From Notamacropus eugenii (lineage: Eukaryota > Chordata > Mammalia > Diprotodontia > Macropodidae), in contig NC_092874.1 of the NCBI RefSeq assembly GCF_028372415.1, forward strand, positions 119,733,244 to 119,797,243: a stretch of 64,000 bases of DNA, written 5' to 3'. Under the pieces are notes generated by a model that did not search any database, was not told the origin of the DNA, and saw only the letters and a program-made list of their open reading frames with translations. Numbering within the stretch: position 1 is the stretch's first letter; the number at the start of each line of letters is the position of its first letter. Shown piece by piece: positions 1-12,000 of this stretch. Position numbers and translations under genes: made by a program.

Positions 1-652
1 GTTTTGATCTGCATTCAGACTCCAAAGTTCTTTCTCTGGATGTGGATGGCATTTTCCATCATGAGTCTTTTGGGATTGTCTTGGATCGTTGTGTTGCTGA
101 GAAGAGCTAAGTCTATTATAATTAATCATCACACAGTGTTGCTGTTGCTGTGTACAACGTTCTCCTGGCTCTGCTCACTTCACTCAGCATCATGTTCATG
201 TAAGTCTTTCCAGGTTTTTCTGAGATCTGCTTACTTATCATATATGCAAGCTTATCATACAATAATATTCCATTATATTCATATACCACAACTAGTTCAG
301 CCATTCCCCAATTGATGGACATTCCCTCAAAGACATTATATTTTAATACGGGACATGTTTAATTTGGGATAAAATGGTCCTTTAAGAACACTATGAAAAT
401 ATAATTCTTTGCCACCACAAAAAGAGCTGCCATAAATATTTTTGTATATGTGGGCCCTTTCCCCTTTTTATGATCTCTTTGGGATACAGACCTAGTAGTG
501 GTATTGTTGGATCAAAGAGTATGCACAGTTTTATAGCCCTTTGGGCAGAGTTCCTAACTGCTCTCCAGATCAATGGTTGGATCAGTTCACAACTCCACCA
601 ACAATACATTAGTGTTCCAATTTTCCCACATCTTCTGGTAGAGGATTTTTAA
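1..652 (-). mobile_element. L1 LINE 3' part (ORF2 C-terminus and 3' UTR), cut by the window edge
   Basis: On the minus strand, 609 to about 391 encodes a decayed L1 ORF2 tail. A Cys-Trp-Trp motif is followed about 30 residues later by FDPTIPLLGLYPKE, the signature that ends the ORF2 C-terminal region of L1 in mammals. Positions 1-390 read as marsupial-type L1 3' UTR in antisense. The copy looks 5'-truncated near 652, and its 3' end lies left of the window. Related sequence in the opposite orientation occurs at about 59.77-60.30 kb. Confidence 0.8.
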
Positions 653-2999
653 AAACCTTTACTTAGTATTTTCCCCAGTTATATATAAAAATAATTTTTA
701 ATATTTGTTTCTAAAACTCTGAATTCCAAATTCTGGTAGAAGATTTTCTTGAGTAAATCATAGGTACTTTAGGGAAACCAGTGAAGAAGATTAAGGATAC
801 TAATTTTGTGAAAGTTGTCTACCATCACCACTATGTAGGATTACAGACAGCTCTCTGACACTAGTCCATTGTTACAGATGCTCAGGGTCACTGAGATGAT
901 TTCTCTAAAGGGTCATTTACATGTGCTCACACTCTGTAGGTAAACTTCCAATATCAGATTGAGATGGGGCTACCAGATTGCAGAGTCTGATATATGTGTA
1001 CCAGGGAAGAGATGAATCTACCAGGTGGGAGAGATGGGGCTACCAGTCTGTCATGGCATTCTTAATACCATATACTAACCTTCCCCAAAGGACAATTATA
1101 CCATTGATCACAGATAAAGCATCCTATGGGCTACGATCCCTCCCAATTTGGGGGAATTAGAGTGTCTCTCTTGCTTAGATGGTGGACATCTGAGTATGCA
1201 AGCAGGAGTCTCATGTCTAATGTTGAATTAACTTGAGATTTAATTTGGGTTGCTTGATTGCAAGATCCTTCAAACTTACTATTACATGCATAGGTGGCTA
1301 AGGGATGAGGTAGAAACTATTCCAGCTTTGATTAAAGGGTATCTTCTCAGTAATTATGATGACCTGGAATATATGCTATAGAAAAATTAAATTAACTAGA
1401 GAAAAGTGACCTCTTTATCTGTTACTAGTTGAGTTTTCCATCCTCTTAGATACCCCAAACTTTTATAATCTAGCTAAATTAGTGGTGATGGAAATGAACT
1501 TTACATGCTCTTTTCCTCAAATGGTATAGTTTTTACTGGTTATAAATTATTTATGAATAATAAACAGAGAAGAAAATTGAACTACCTCAGGGGAGAGGGC
1601 AGCCTGGGAGAAGAAAAAGTGCAAAAATGTAAGAATGGAAATAATGGAGATAACAGTTATATACCACATCTCTTCTAAGAATGTTGTGATCATCCAAGGA
1701 GTTAAAATTAAGTAGAGGGTTTTGCAAACACAAAAAAAGGTGCTATCTAAGTGCCAGCTATTATTCTTATTGTTAGGGTGGAGGCATCTGTGGAACATTG
1801 GACTTTCATGGGTCTGGATATGTTAGCACCAGCTTAAAGGGATAGAGAAGGGATAGATGAAACCCTTTAGCCAACTGTCCTTGAGGAATTCCTGGAACAC
1901 TTCTATTTTTGTTGTTGTTGTTCTGTTCAAGTAATAGTTACAACTTGAGGGAACAGGGACAGCTGGGATCAAATCAGCCAATCACAGAGTCCCGTGTTGA
2001 GTAAGGGAGCAGCATTTCTATTCCATTGGCATTTAGCTCTGAAGATGGCCTAATTCCAATTCCAGAGTGTTCTTAAGGTCTCTAGGTATAAGACCTTTTT
2101 CATCCAATTCATCCACATTTCTGTTAGCAGAAGGTAGAGTGAGTGTCTCTCTTTTCCAAGAAATGTTTTGTTACTATCAGGTTAAACACCCAGTGTCCAG
2201 GACTACAGTAAACATGGGGAATTAGATGATAATCTAGATTGAAGATTCTCCCATGCTTGTCCAATTTTGGACCAAAAAGATTTAATTTTTTATTTCTCCA
2301 ATCCTGATCACAAAGACTAGTCATCAATGGTCTCCAGTTATAAGCATCATCATTCAGTATTATAGCAATGCTTACTCCTTTCGGACCACTTTTCTTCTAT
2401 GAATCCGGAGTAGGTCCCTGGGCCTCAATTTCCTCATTTGATGCTGTACTCAGAGGTCCAATTCTGTTTAGTTTTAGATAAAGGGGATTCACTGGGATGG
2501 CTTTCAGGGTGAGAAGAGAAGAGGGGTTGGATTTGGTTCTTTCAACAATTTTCTCACCACTGAACCCTTCTGTTTCCTATTTCCTTGGCTCCTTGACTGA
2601 GCACATTGCTTGAGAGGGCCTGCGCGAATCACAACATAAACATGTCCTCCCCACAATGTACTAGGCTCATTCTTCATCAGTTTGGTCCAGGAACTACCTT
2701 TGTTTAAGGGGATCACTTCACCAAGAAACATCACACTCTTGCACTGAGGCCCAGGCCCCATTGTAGGGAAGTACTCTGAATTTGTAGTTTTAGAGAATGC
2801 TCAGCCCAGTTGCCAGTCCTCTAGAGAGCAGATGGGAATAGGATGACTTGCCTGAGGTGTGGAAAGGTTGTGATGGTCCCTCTTGTGCTTGGAAAGTGGG
2901 AAAAAGAGTTACCTGTAATGGTAGCTGGTCCCTCCATGGTTTACTATGTAACCATGATCTGTGTACAAATCACTAATGCTTGCTTTTGTTCTTTGTTTC
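653..2999. other. Unassigned sequence upstream of the first recognised TSGA13 exon
   Basis: I see no exon I can defend here. Short open frames, such as a minus-strand one at 2504-2761, lack recognisable domains. The N-terminal coding exon(s) of TSGA13 should lie here or left of the window, but the protein is too weakly conserved to place them by eye. Confidence 0.5.
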
Positions 3000-3001
3000 A
3001 G

Positions 3002-3066
3002 GTGATGAAGGGAAGTCAAAGTTTGTCCTAGCGAACCTTGAGCACTACACAGTCCACCCAAATTTG
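3002..3066 (+). CDS. TSGA13: TSGA13 coding exon (SKFVLANLEHYTVHPNL)
   Basis: It follows a pyrimidine tract and AG at 3000-3001 and ends at ...AATTTG before GTAGGT. It begins with two bases of a split codon, so at least one coding exon lies upstream. The HYTVHPNL block is the most diagnostic part. Confidence 0.85.
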
Positions 3067-6000
3067 GTAGGTGGGAAGGCATGTTCCCTACGCTTCACTT
3101 CCCCTTCTCCCTCAGGAGTCAAGCAAGGGTGTAATTATGATGCTGAACGTGGCCCTTCCTAATATCACCTCCCCAGCTACTGCAGGGCTGACCTCTTTCT
3201 TTTTTTTATTATTTGCATCCATGATTTCTTTCTCTCTTTAAAAAAAATAAAATAAGCTATTTTCAAAACTCAGGCTCACCATTAAGTACACACTACAGCC
3301 TCTCATTCAAAAGGATTTTGCTTTACTTACATGCAAGCAGAGGTGAATTTTTTTTAATATCCTATATCTTTTCATCCCATCAATGTTGATAATTCTTCTA
3401 ACAGTGGATGATAGCATCCCAAAGACTGAATCACTGAAAAGGAGCAAAAAAATACTTTCCAACACATTTTCTCCTTCCCTATTTCTCTGCAGATTAGATT
3501 ATTTCCAGTCCAAAAGCAAAATCCTAATGTACTGGAAAAAGCATTGGAATCAAAGGCTCTGGATTCAAATCCCAGCTTAGCTATTCTCAGTGTGACCTTG
3601 GGTAGAGACTGGGCTAAATCATCCCTGAGATTCTTTCCTCCTTCAAATTTATGATTCTAAACATTCATAAAAGAAAAGTGGTCTAAAAGAAGTAAGCATT
3701 GCTATAAGATTTAGTACCTATTACGTGTCAGGCACTATGCTAAGTGGTGGGGATTCAATTCCTCAGGCCACAATTTCTTTTTTTTTTTTTTCTGAATGCT
3801 AAATGTAATTTTAAAGTATATTTTTCACTTACCCTCTCTGGACCTCAGTTTCCTCCTTTGTAAAATGAAAGAAAACCCCTTGAGCTCTAAATTCTTGGTT
3901 CTATCCTTCTGGTGTGGCCATCAGCTTCTGACCTGCTGTAACTGGATGATAATTAAGGAAGCAGAAGGAGGCTTTCCTGTCAACTCATGTTTAAAAAAAA
4001 AGTTAGATGCACACAGAATTCATTCATCCAACATTTATTCAGCACCAGCTATGTGCAAAATATTGTCTTATCTGGTTATCTCACCTAGCTATCATGCAAA
4101 GAGCTCCTCTCTGCTTCTACAAATACCACACACGCAGGCTTCTTGTCACCCTTTCGTAACGTGTTATTTCCAAACTCAAGTTGCCTTTTCAGATCATAGA
4201 CTAGGGATGGAAGAGACTTTAGAGTTCAACTAGTCCAACTCCCTCATTTGTACAGATGAGAAAACTGAGCCCAGGGAATTTAAGTGACTTGTTCAAGATC
4301 AGACAAGAGGTTAGTCTCAGAAGTGGGATTTGAATCCATGCCCTTTGACCCCAGAACCAAGGTTCTTTCCATTGTACTATGCTACTTTGTATATTCCTTT
4401 TATTTCACCAAGCTAAAAATATTTGGGGGGAGGGGAGGGGGCAGTGAGAAGAGTGATCCATATAGTTTGATTTGCTCTGGCTCAGACATGTCTCTTAGGG
4501 ATGACCCTGTCAAGTGATAATCCTTGAGGATCCTGGGTGCCTATCCTTTCTTCTGCTCTGCCATAGTGAAATGATTTGCCTGGAAGTTCTTACTATGGGA
4601 AACCTGAAGGGACACCTTTGAACCGTCAAATGCAAGATGGTTCAGAACACATTGGAGACTCCAAACCGCCGTTTAAACAGAAGTCATGATTCCACCTTTT
4701 TTGTTAGGATTCATTTCCCCAAAGTTTGGCACATGGACCCATTCATATTACACATGTGATGGGCCCCAGGGATTTCTGCTGCCTTATCCAAGACCCTTTT
4801 GAGACTCTGAATGGAGAAACTATTTGGTAACAGGATGTGGTTAAAGGGAGCAGATTTCCAGAAGCCAAGGCCAGTGGCCTGAAGTCTTTCAACTTCCCAG
4901 TAGTAAAAATCCATTTTTCTGGTGCCACAAATACACTGAGAAATTATTTTTTTCTGTCTTTCAAAGTGGTGTTAGTAGAAATAATCACTTGAAGTCTGCC
5001 TTCATTCTTTGGATAATTTCTTTCAAAAAAAGAAATTTATTAGTTATTTCAGAGATAATCATTCTGTACTTATTCCCACATTGGAAATGAGGCAGTTGTT
5101 AGCAAAAAGCTCTAGGGAAGATGGGAGAGATGGGCAGTAGAGAAGGGAGAGATTGGGGAAATAGACTCTACAGTTTAGGATGCATGAGTGCAACATTTCG
5201 AGTCAGAGGAGCAGTGTGCAGATCCTGGCTCTGGCCACCTATCCCCTGTGGGACCTGTGTGGGCACAAGTCATTCACCTAACTTCTCTGAGATTGTTCTT
5301 CATCCAGAAAATGTAGGGTTGAACTAAACTGTCTCGGAGATCTCTCCTGCTTCAGATCTATAATTCCAAACATGTCTGTCTTACAATACCTCTGTGCCAT
5401 AGTGTCTCTCTCATATTTACTAAATACTAAATGTAGCTTTAAAGGATATTTTATTTTTTTTGACTATGGAAAAAAAATATGAACGAGAGAAAATAAAAGT
5501 CTCCTCCTGGGCAGCCACCTGCTTCATAGGAGTCATTTCTTCTTGTTTCTTTTTCCTAGAATTCCTAAAATTCCCTAACATTTTTGGTATGCCTTAGCAT
5601 CATAAGCTCAGCCTCAGAGAGTATCTGTTCCAATTTCTTTATTTTACAAATGAAGAAACTGGCCAGAGGTGAAAGGTCTTGTCCAAAGCCACATACATAG
5701 AAATAGAACTAGGATTTGGACCCAAGCCTCTAATTTCAAATCCAGCCCTCTTTCTACTGTATTTTATACTCACTCTGGTAAGCTGTAGACCAGATCTTCT
5801 GGCTTCTACTTGGCACACGTCCTTTCCCCACATATCCAGTCTTCCTCTAACATCTTTTACCTGCTCTTCCCTCTGCTCAGATCCAGTATTACGAACCTCT
5901 CAAGGTCACAGAACCGCACAAGTTATTGGGTGGAAACCAAAAAATCAAAAGATTCATGTCCCGAGTGACAGAGTTTGACCAGAATAAGACCTTACTGATT

Positions 6001-9000
6001 ATGACCAACAACCCACCTCCTAGCCCAGTCAATTGGCAAGGAAAGGATAAGCCACCCTGCTACTTTTCCAAGGAGCTGCTTGTCAAGGTAATAAACTGTA
6101 TCTGAGGAGGCTCCTGGTCTCCTTTATGATAAGTACAATGAGAAAGTACTGGGTAGAGAAATTAGGTTGTGTGAAAATTAAATAGACTGTAGTTTTCTTT
6201 TTTTAAATAATTATACTTTATTTTAACATTCTTTTTTCTAACATTTTGAGTTCCAAATTCTCTCTCTCCCTCCAGTTCACCCCCATTCATTGAGAAGGAA
6301 AGCAATATGATATCACTAATACATGGGAAGTTATACAAGATATACTTTCAGATTAGCCATGTTGCAAAAAAAAAAAAAAAAGCAGGAATAAATAGAAAGT
6401 AAGTGAAGAAAATATGCTTCAATCTGCACTCAGAGTCCCTCAGTTCCCTCTCTGGTGGTAGGTGGTATTTGTCATCATGAATTCTCTGGAATTGCCATAC
6501 TGTAGTTTTCAATTGTCACTCACAGTCCTCTGAGATGGAAATGACTCCACTGAGCCACAGCAGTTGCTAGTAGGGGTGCTGATACTGCTCACTCCTCCAA
6601 ATGTAAGGAGTGCAAAAGCTCAGTAGAGAACAATCCCTGATCCAACTGGAGAGCCTTAGTTTGCAAGAAGGGTATGTCTGCAATGTTTGGGGTTCCACAA
6701 TTTAAACAGACACTTCTTCCCAGCTGGGAATGAGGTAGAAAACCTTTCTTAGGAGGAGTAAACAGAAAGAAGCATTCTGAAGGGAAAGGAGCAGAGGATC
6801 AAAGCTATTTCTGAAGCTTAGGAAAGAAAATTCTGAGCTCTTTCTCTTACTTGTACAAGTATCTTTCAATACTGTCAAAGGAAGGCTCTTTGGCAGAGAC
6901 CCTTTCAATCATTCTCGTCTTCTAATTCTGTGGACAGACTTCATTCTTCCAAACACCTGGTTTTTGTCGCAGCATCCCCAAGATCTTGTTGCTGGAAATG
7001 AGAAATAATTCACACCACAGATCTATGGCTCTAAAGTTTCCTTTAGACGCTACCAAAGGAAAGCAATATCAGCACGCTAGTTGGACCAGCCTATGAGAGA
7101 GTGATCAATCATAAACATGTAGTAAGCACCTACTATGTGCCAGGCACTGTAAGTGCTGGGTTTTTTACACCTCCTACTATTTCTACCAAATTTTTCTCTT
7201 TCTTTGGGCAAATAACCACCTGACTACTGCTCTACAAAACAGATGACCTGGTCAGCTATACTCACCTTAGAGAGCCTACTCAAGGTTCAATCAGTTACTG
7301 AGTAGCCCTGTAAGGCATTGGGCATTGGGCAACAGAAACACATAAGTTAATGGTCTTTGAGAGATCACAGCAGGCCAAAAGAGCAAATGTCTTAATTTTC
7401 AAAAAAGGGAAGAGTCTGAGAATTAGAGATCAGTGAGTTCTGTTTTCTCTGGTTCCCAACAAAATTCTAAAGTGTGTTATTAAAGGGATTTCATGTACAT
7501 CTGGAAAAGGAAATGGTGATCTCAAAGTGCTGGCTAGCATAATTTCATCAAGAATATTCCGTATAAGACTAGATTCATTTTTTTTTTTGACAGGGATACT
7601 AAATTGGTAAAATCAGGGGAACTAACTAAATGTAAACTAAATATAGTTTGCCTAGATTTTCTAAGATATTTAACAGAATTCCTCACATTGTTCTTATGGA
7701 GAAGATGGAGCGATGTGTGCTCAATAAATTAGGTGGATTTGGAACTTCTTAAATGACCTGACCTAAAAAGTTTTCATAAATGAGTCAAGGTTAGTTGAAA
7801 AGGAGGTTTCTAGAGGACTGCCCTAGGGATCAGTGCTTGGTCCTACACTGTTAAAAAATTTTTTTATCCATGACTTGGCTAAAGGCATGCTTATCAAATT
7901 TACAGGTGACAAAAAGCTAGGCAGGATAGCTAATTTGCTGGATGAAAATCAGCTTCAAGAAAATATTTCTGACAGGTCACAACACTGGGTTGGATCAAAT
8001 AAGATTACATTTAATAGAGATAAATGTTATATCTTGTCCTTGGATTCAAAAACTCAATATCATAGGTACAAGACACTAGACATAGTTTATCTGAAAAAGG
8101 TTAAGCGGTAAGGAATTCTTAACTTGGGGTCCACTAACTTTTTAAAAATATCTGTACCTGTGCTTCAATACAATTAGCATCTTTTGTAATCCTATGTATT
8201 TTATTTGTTTAAAAATATAATTCTGAAAAGGGGTTGATAAGCTTCACCAGGCTACCAAAAGGCTCCTTGGCTCCCAAACAAGGTGAACACCTCCTGACTT
8301 TAGGGGATTTAGTAGGTTGCAAATTTATTGTGAGCCAAGTATGCTAACAAAAGACCTTAAAACCTTAATATAACCTTAGGCCACTTTAATAGAGGAACAG
8401 TGTCCAGAGCTAAGGAAATAAAAGTACTATTGCAGTTGCTCTAAACAAATCATCTCAGGATTATTGTGATCATTTCTGGGAAGCACATTTTAGGATGAGC
8501 CTTGATAAGGTGTAAAATATCCAGAAGAAAGTAACATAGATTAAGAAAGGTCTTTAGGTCATACTACACGAGTACTGGTTGAAGGAAGTAGAGATGTTTA
8601 GTCTGGGAAAAAAAAAAACTTGCTGTGGGCTGCCATGACTCTCAAGTATTCAAAGGGCTGTCACATAGAAGAGAGGTTAGATTTTTTTTTCACTTGGCCT
8701 CAGAGGGAACAAGTAGGAGCGTTGGATGGAAGTTGTAGAGGCAGAATAGGCTTGATTTAAGAAAAAATTTCTGGCAATTAAAGCTAATCATAAGTAGAAT
8801 GGGCTACCTCTGGAAGTAGGTGATTGACCTCCCTTACTAGAAGTCTTCAAGCAAAGGCTGGATAACTACTGGTTGGGTATGATCTAAGGGGAAGCTCTTG
8901 TTCAAATATGGGTTAGATTTAGTGGATTCTGATGCCCCTTCCAACTCTAAGGTTCTGAGTCTGAGGTTTTGCCACTCCTTCTGGGGAACAGTGCTACTTT

Positions 9001-12000
9001 GGATGGATGCTGAAATCACACTATTTCAGGTGTTACTTTCTGTCAACTTCTTTGGGTGGAACTGGAACCCAATCCAGGTTCCAGTTCCACAACCTTAAAA
9101 GCCCAATGTGCCAATCTTGCCTTTTCACATACTATTGATGTAATCCTAATAAAGCTACCCCCAGCCCCAATATTCTAACTTCCTTTTGGGCCCTACTGAA
9201 CAGCAGGCCCACTGCCCCTCCCTAGCCACTGCCCCCCACTCACACTCAGTACTCCTATCTTCTTCATATATGCATCACTGCTCACTAGAACAACAGAAGA
9301 GTCCATGAACTCCCTCTTCTCACAGAACAGCAGGCGTGTCCATGTGAAAGGACACCAGCCACTGCCCCCAGACCCACTCCTCATATTTCCCACAGAAACA
9401 GCAGGTGTATCCATGCACTCAACCACAACCGCATCCATCAAGTCTCAGACAGGACCACAGTAGTCAGCCAATCAGAAAGCAGCAGCACCAGGATGACCAA
9501 GCTGGATGTGGACCCCAAAACAATAGAAGGGACTTTCCCTAAGTGGGCACCTATGCAGAAATAGCAAAAGCTGTCCTTTAGATGAACTTATGACATAGAG
9601 AGGTTTATTATAATATCATTATCATACATACATAACCCCTTATGGGTTTTTTTCTGTAGCATTGTGAGTAATCGCATGTGCAGTTCCACTGAGGTTGGGA
9701 GCCCTCCCTTATTATCTAATCCCTTAATAAACTCCTCCTGCCTTTTTAATATTCATAATTTTTGTTACATAACTGCATCTTTACCCTATAAAAATCCATC
9801 TTGCTTTCCTAAAGTTGATAGTTCTTCTTGGAACTTAGCCCACTTAATGAGAGGCACCAATCTCAATAAATGCCTATACTTGGATGAGAGGTGTTTTGAC
9901 TGAATTCTTTGAGATGGTTCCTCCACAACACATCCGTAAACCACAACACTATCATTTTCCCTTCTTCAGCCACAAGAACAACAGAAAATCACAACTCATG
10001 CTGGTCTCCCGCTGATGAAGAAGAAATTAAAGACTGAACCCAGGACTCCCTTTCCTGTAGCAATATTGGAGGATGCTATACCTAAGCGGGAACAGTGGTA
10101 CAGGTGAAGCCCCAGCACTTTCCCTTACTAAGCCTCCCTTGTTCATGTGTTTGAGCACTGTGTTGGATTTGGAGCCTGGTACAGAGGCCAACTAGAGAGA
10201 AAGGTGACTCTGGAACTGCTATACCATATAGCACAGTAGTGGAGAGTGCTGGGCCTGGAGTCAGAAAGACCTGGGTTCAGATCCAGCTTCAGACACTTAC
10301 TAGCTTTGTGACCCTAGACAAGTCACTTCACCTGTTTGCCTCAGTTTCCTCAACTGAAAAATAGGGATAATAATAGTACCTACCTTCTAGGATTGTTATG
10401 GGGATCTAAGGAGATTTATAAAGCACTTAGCACTTACCCTAGAACATAATTGCTTAATAAATACTTGTTACTTTTGTTCAACCTCCTTAACTACTTCCCT
10501 TCCTTTTCTCCTTCTTCCCTTCTTTTCTTCCGCCCTCTATTCCCCTTTCCTTCCCACCTTCCTTTATGTGCTCATAAGTCCTATAGGGCCAACTCCTAGT
10601 AACACCCTCTAAGATTCCATAAACCTCTTTTCTTTCAAACGCCATTAATCATAGGCTCCTTTCCTCTCTAAAACCCAGACAATGGAATTAACTTTTAACT
10701 GACAGATTCCCTTCTATCATGACCCTTGACTCTGGCTCCACTAAATGAATTTTCCCTGTTAAGGTTTTCCACCAATGCTGATTTCAAGGGTGAAGCCAAG
10801 TTTTCAAAGTTCCATGCCCTAAAGAAGCAGCAGGAAAAGTATCCTGAACTTTCCTTTGTTCCAGATTTTAGGTCAGGTAAGAAGAAAGATGTCGAAGTTC
10901 TCCTCCCTCTCTATTAAAGCATTGTTTTGGGGGCTGGATGCAAGTAAACACTAGAACTTGTTTAGAGAACAGGTAAAAAGAGGTTTGATGAATGTCCAGA
11001 GTAAACTTGCCTGTCACTTGTTCATACACAATGGGGATCAAAGCAGCAGAAGATCAGGTTCAAATCCCAACTTTATGACTACTACCTGTATGACCTTGGA
11101 CCAGTTAACTCCATTTGTAAAATAAAGGAGTTGGACAAGATGGCCTCTGAAAGTCCTTTTAGCAGTGTGAAGTTGCTATGGCGTTGGACTTGGAGTTAGA
11201 AAGTCTTGGATTCAAATCCCAGCTCAGATCTTTACTGGCTGTGTGACCACCTGCAAGTGACTTAAACCTTTTTGTGCCTCAGTTTCAAGAACTGTAAAAT
11301 GAGAAAGTTGGACTTCTTGAATTGTAAAGTCCTTTCCAAGCTCTAAACCTATGATCCTATAATCCTTTCACCTCTAAATCTCCTTTAATCTCCAGATTCC
11401 AAAGGCAAACTAAACAAACCTTTGAGATTTCCCTCTTTGCTCAATGAAGAACAATGTTCACACAAATCAGTGGCTGTCATAGAATTGAGGATTCATCTAA
11501 TTCTATTTGGCCTCAGAGAGATGAACTTGGGTTGAAGTTATAGAAAGCAGATTTATGAGTAATGGAAGGAAAAATTTCTTTACAATTAAAACTGCTCAAA
11601 AGTGGAATGGGAGTTTTCCCCTCACTAGAAGCCTTCAAACAAAGGCTAGAGAAGGACTCCTTGGGATTCTGTTTCAGGTAGGGGTAAAACTAGACAGTCA
11701 TTGGAGTAAATCTTTTCTGATTCTTAAGACTCTGTGGTTCTGAGTGGAGACGTATAGATAGGCAGAGGGGGAAAGAAGGGCAGTCCAAGTGGGTTCAAAG
11801 CTTGGCTGTCCCCCATGCCTGAAACACTCCTTACTTCTGCCTCCTCCTAGCTGACTTCCCTCAAGTTTCAGCTAATGTCCCACCTCCTGCAAGAAGCCTC
11901 TTCCAGTCCTTCATCTTAGTGCCTTCCCTCGGAGACTGCCAAATAATTTATCTTGTCTCTATCTCACATGTACTTAGTTATTTGCAAGCTGTCTCCCACA

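Noticed and set aside
2504..2761. 85-codon minus-strand open frame as a gene or processed pseudogene
   Set aside because: I could not match it to any family, and it has no flanking gene signals.
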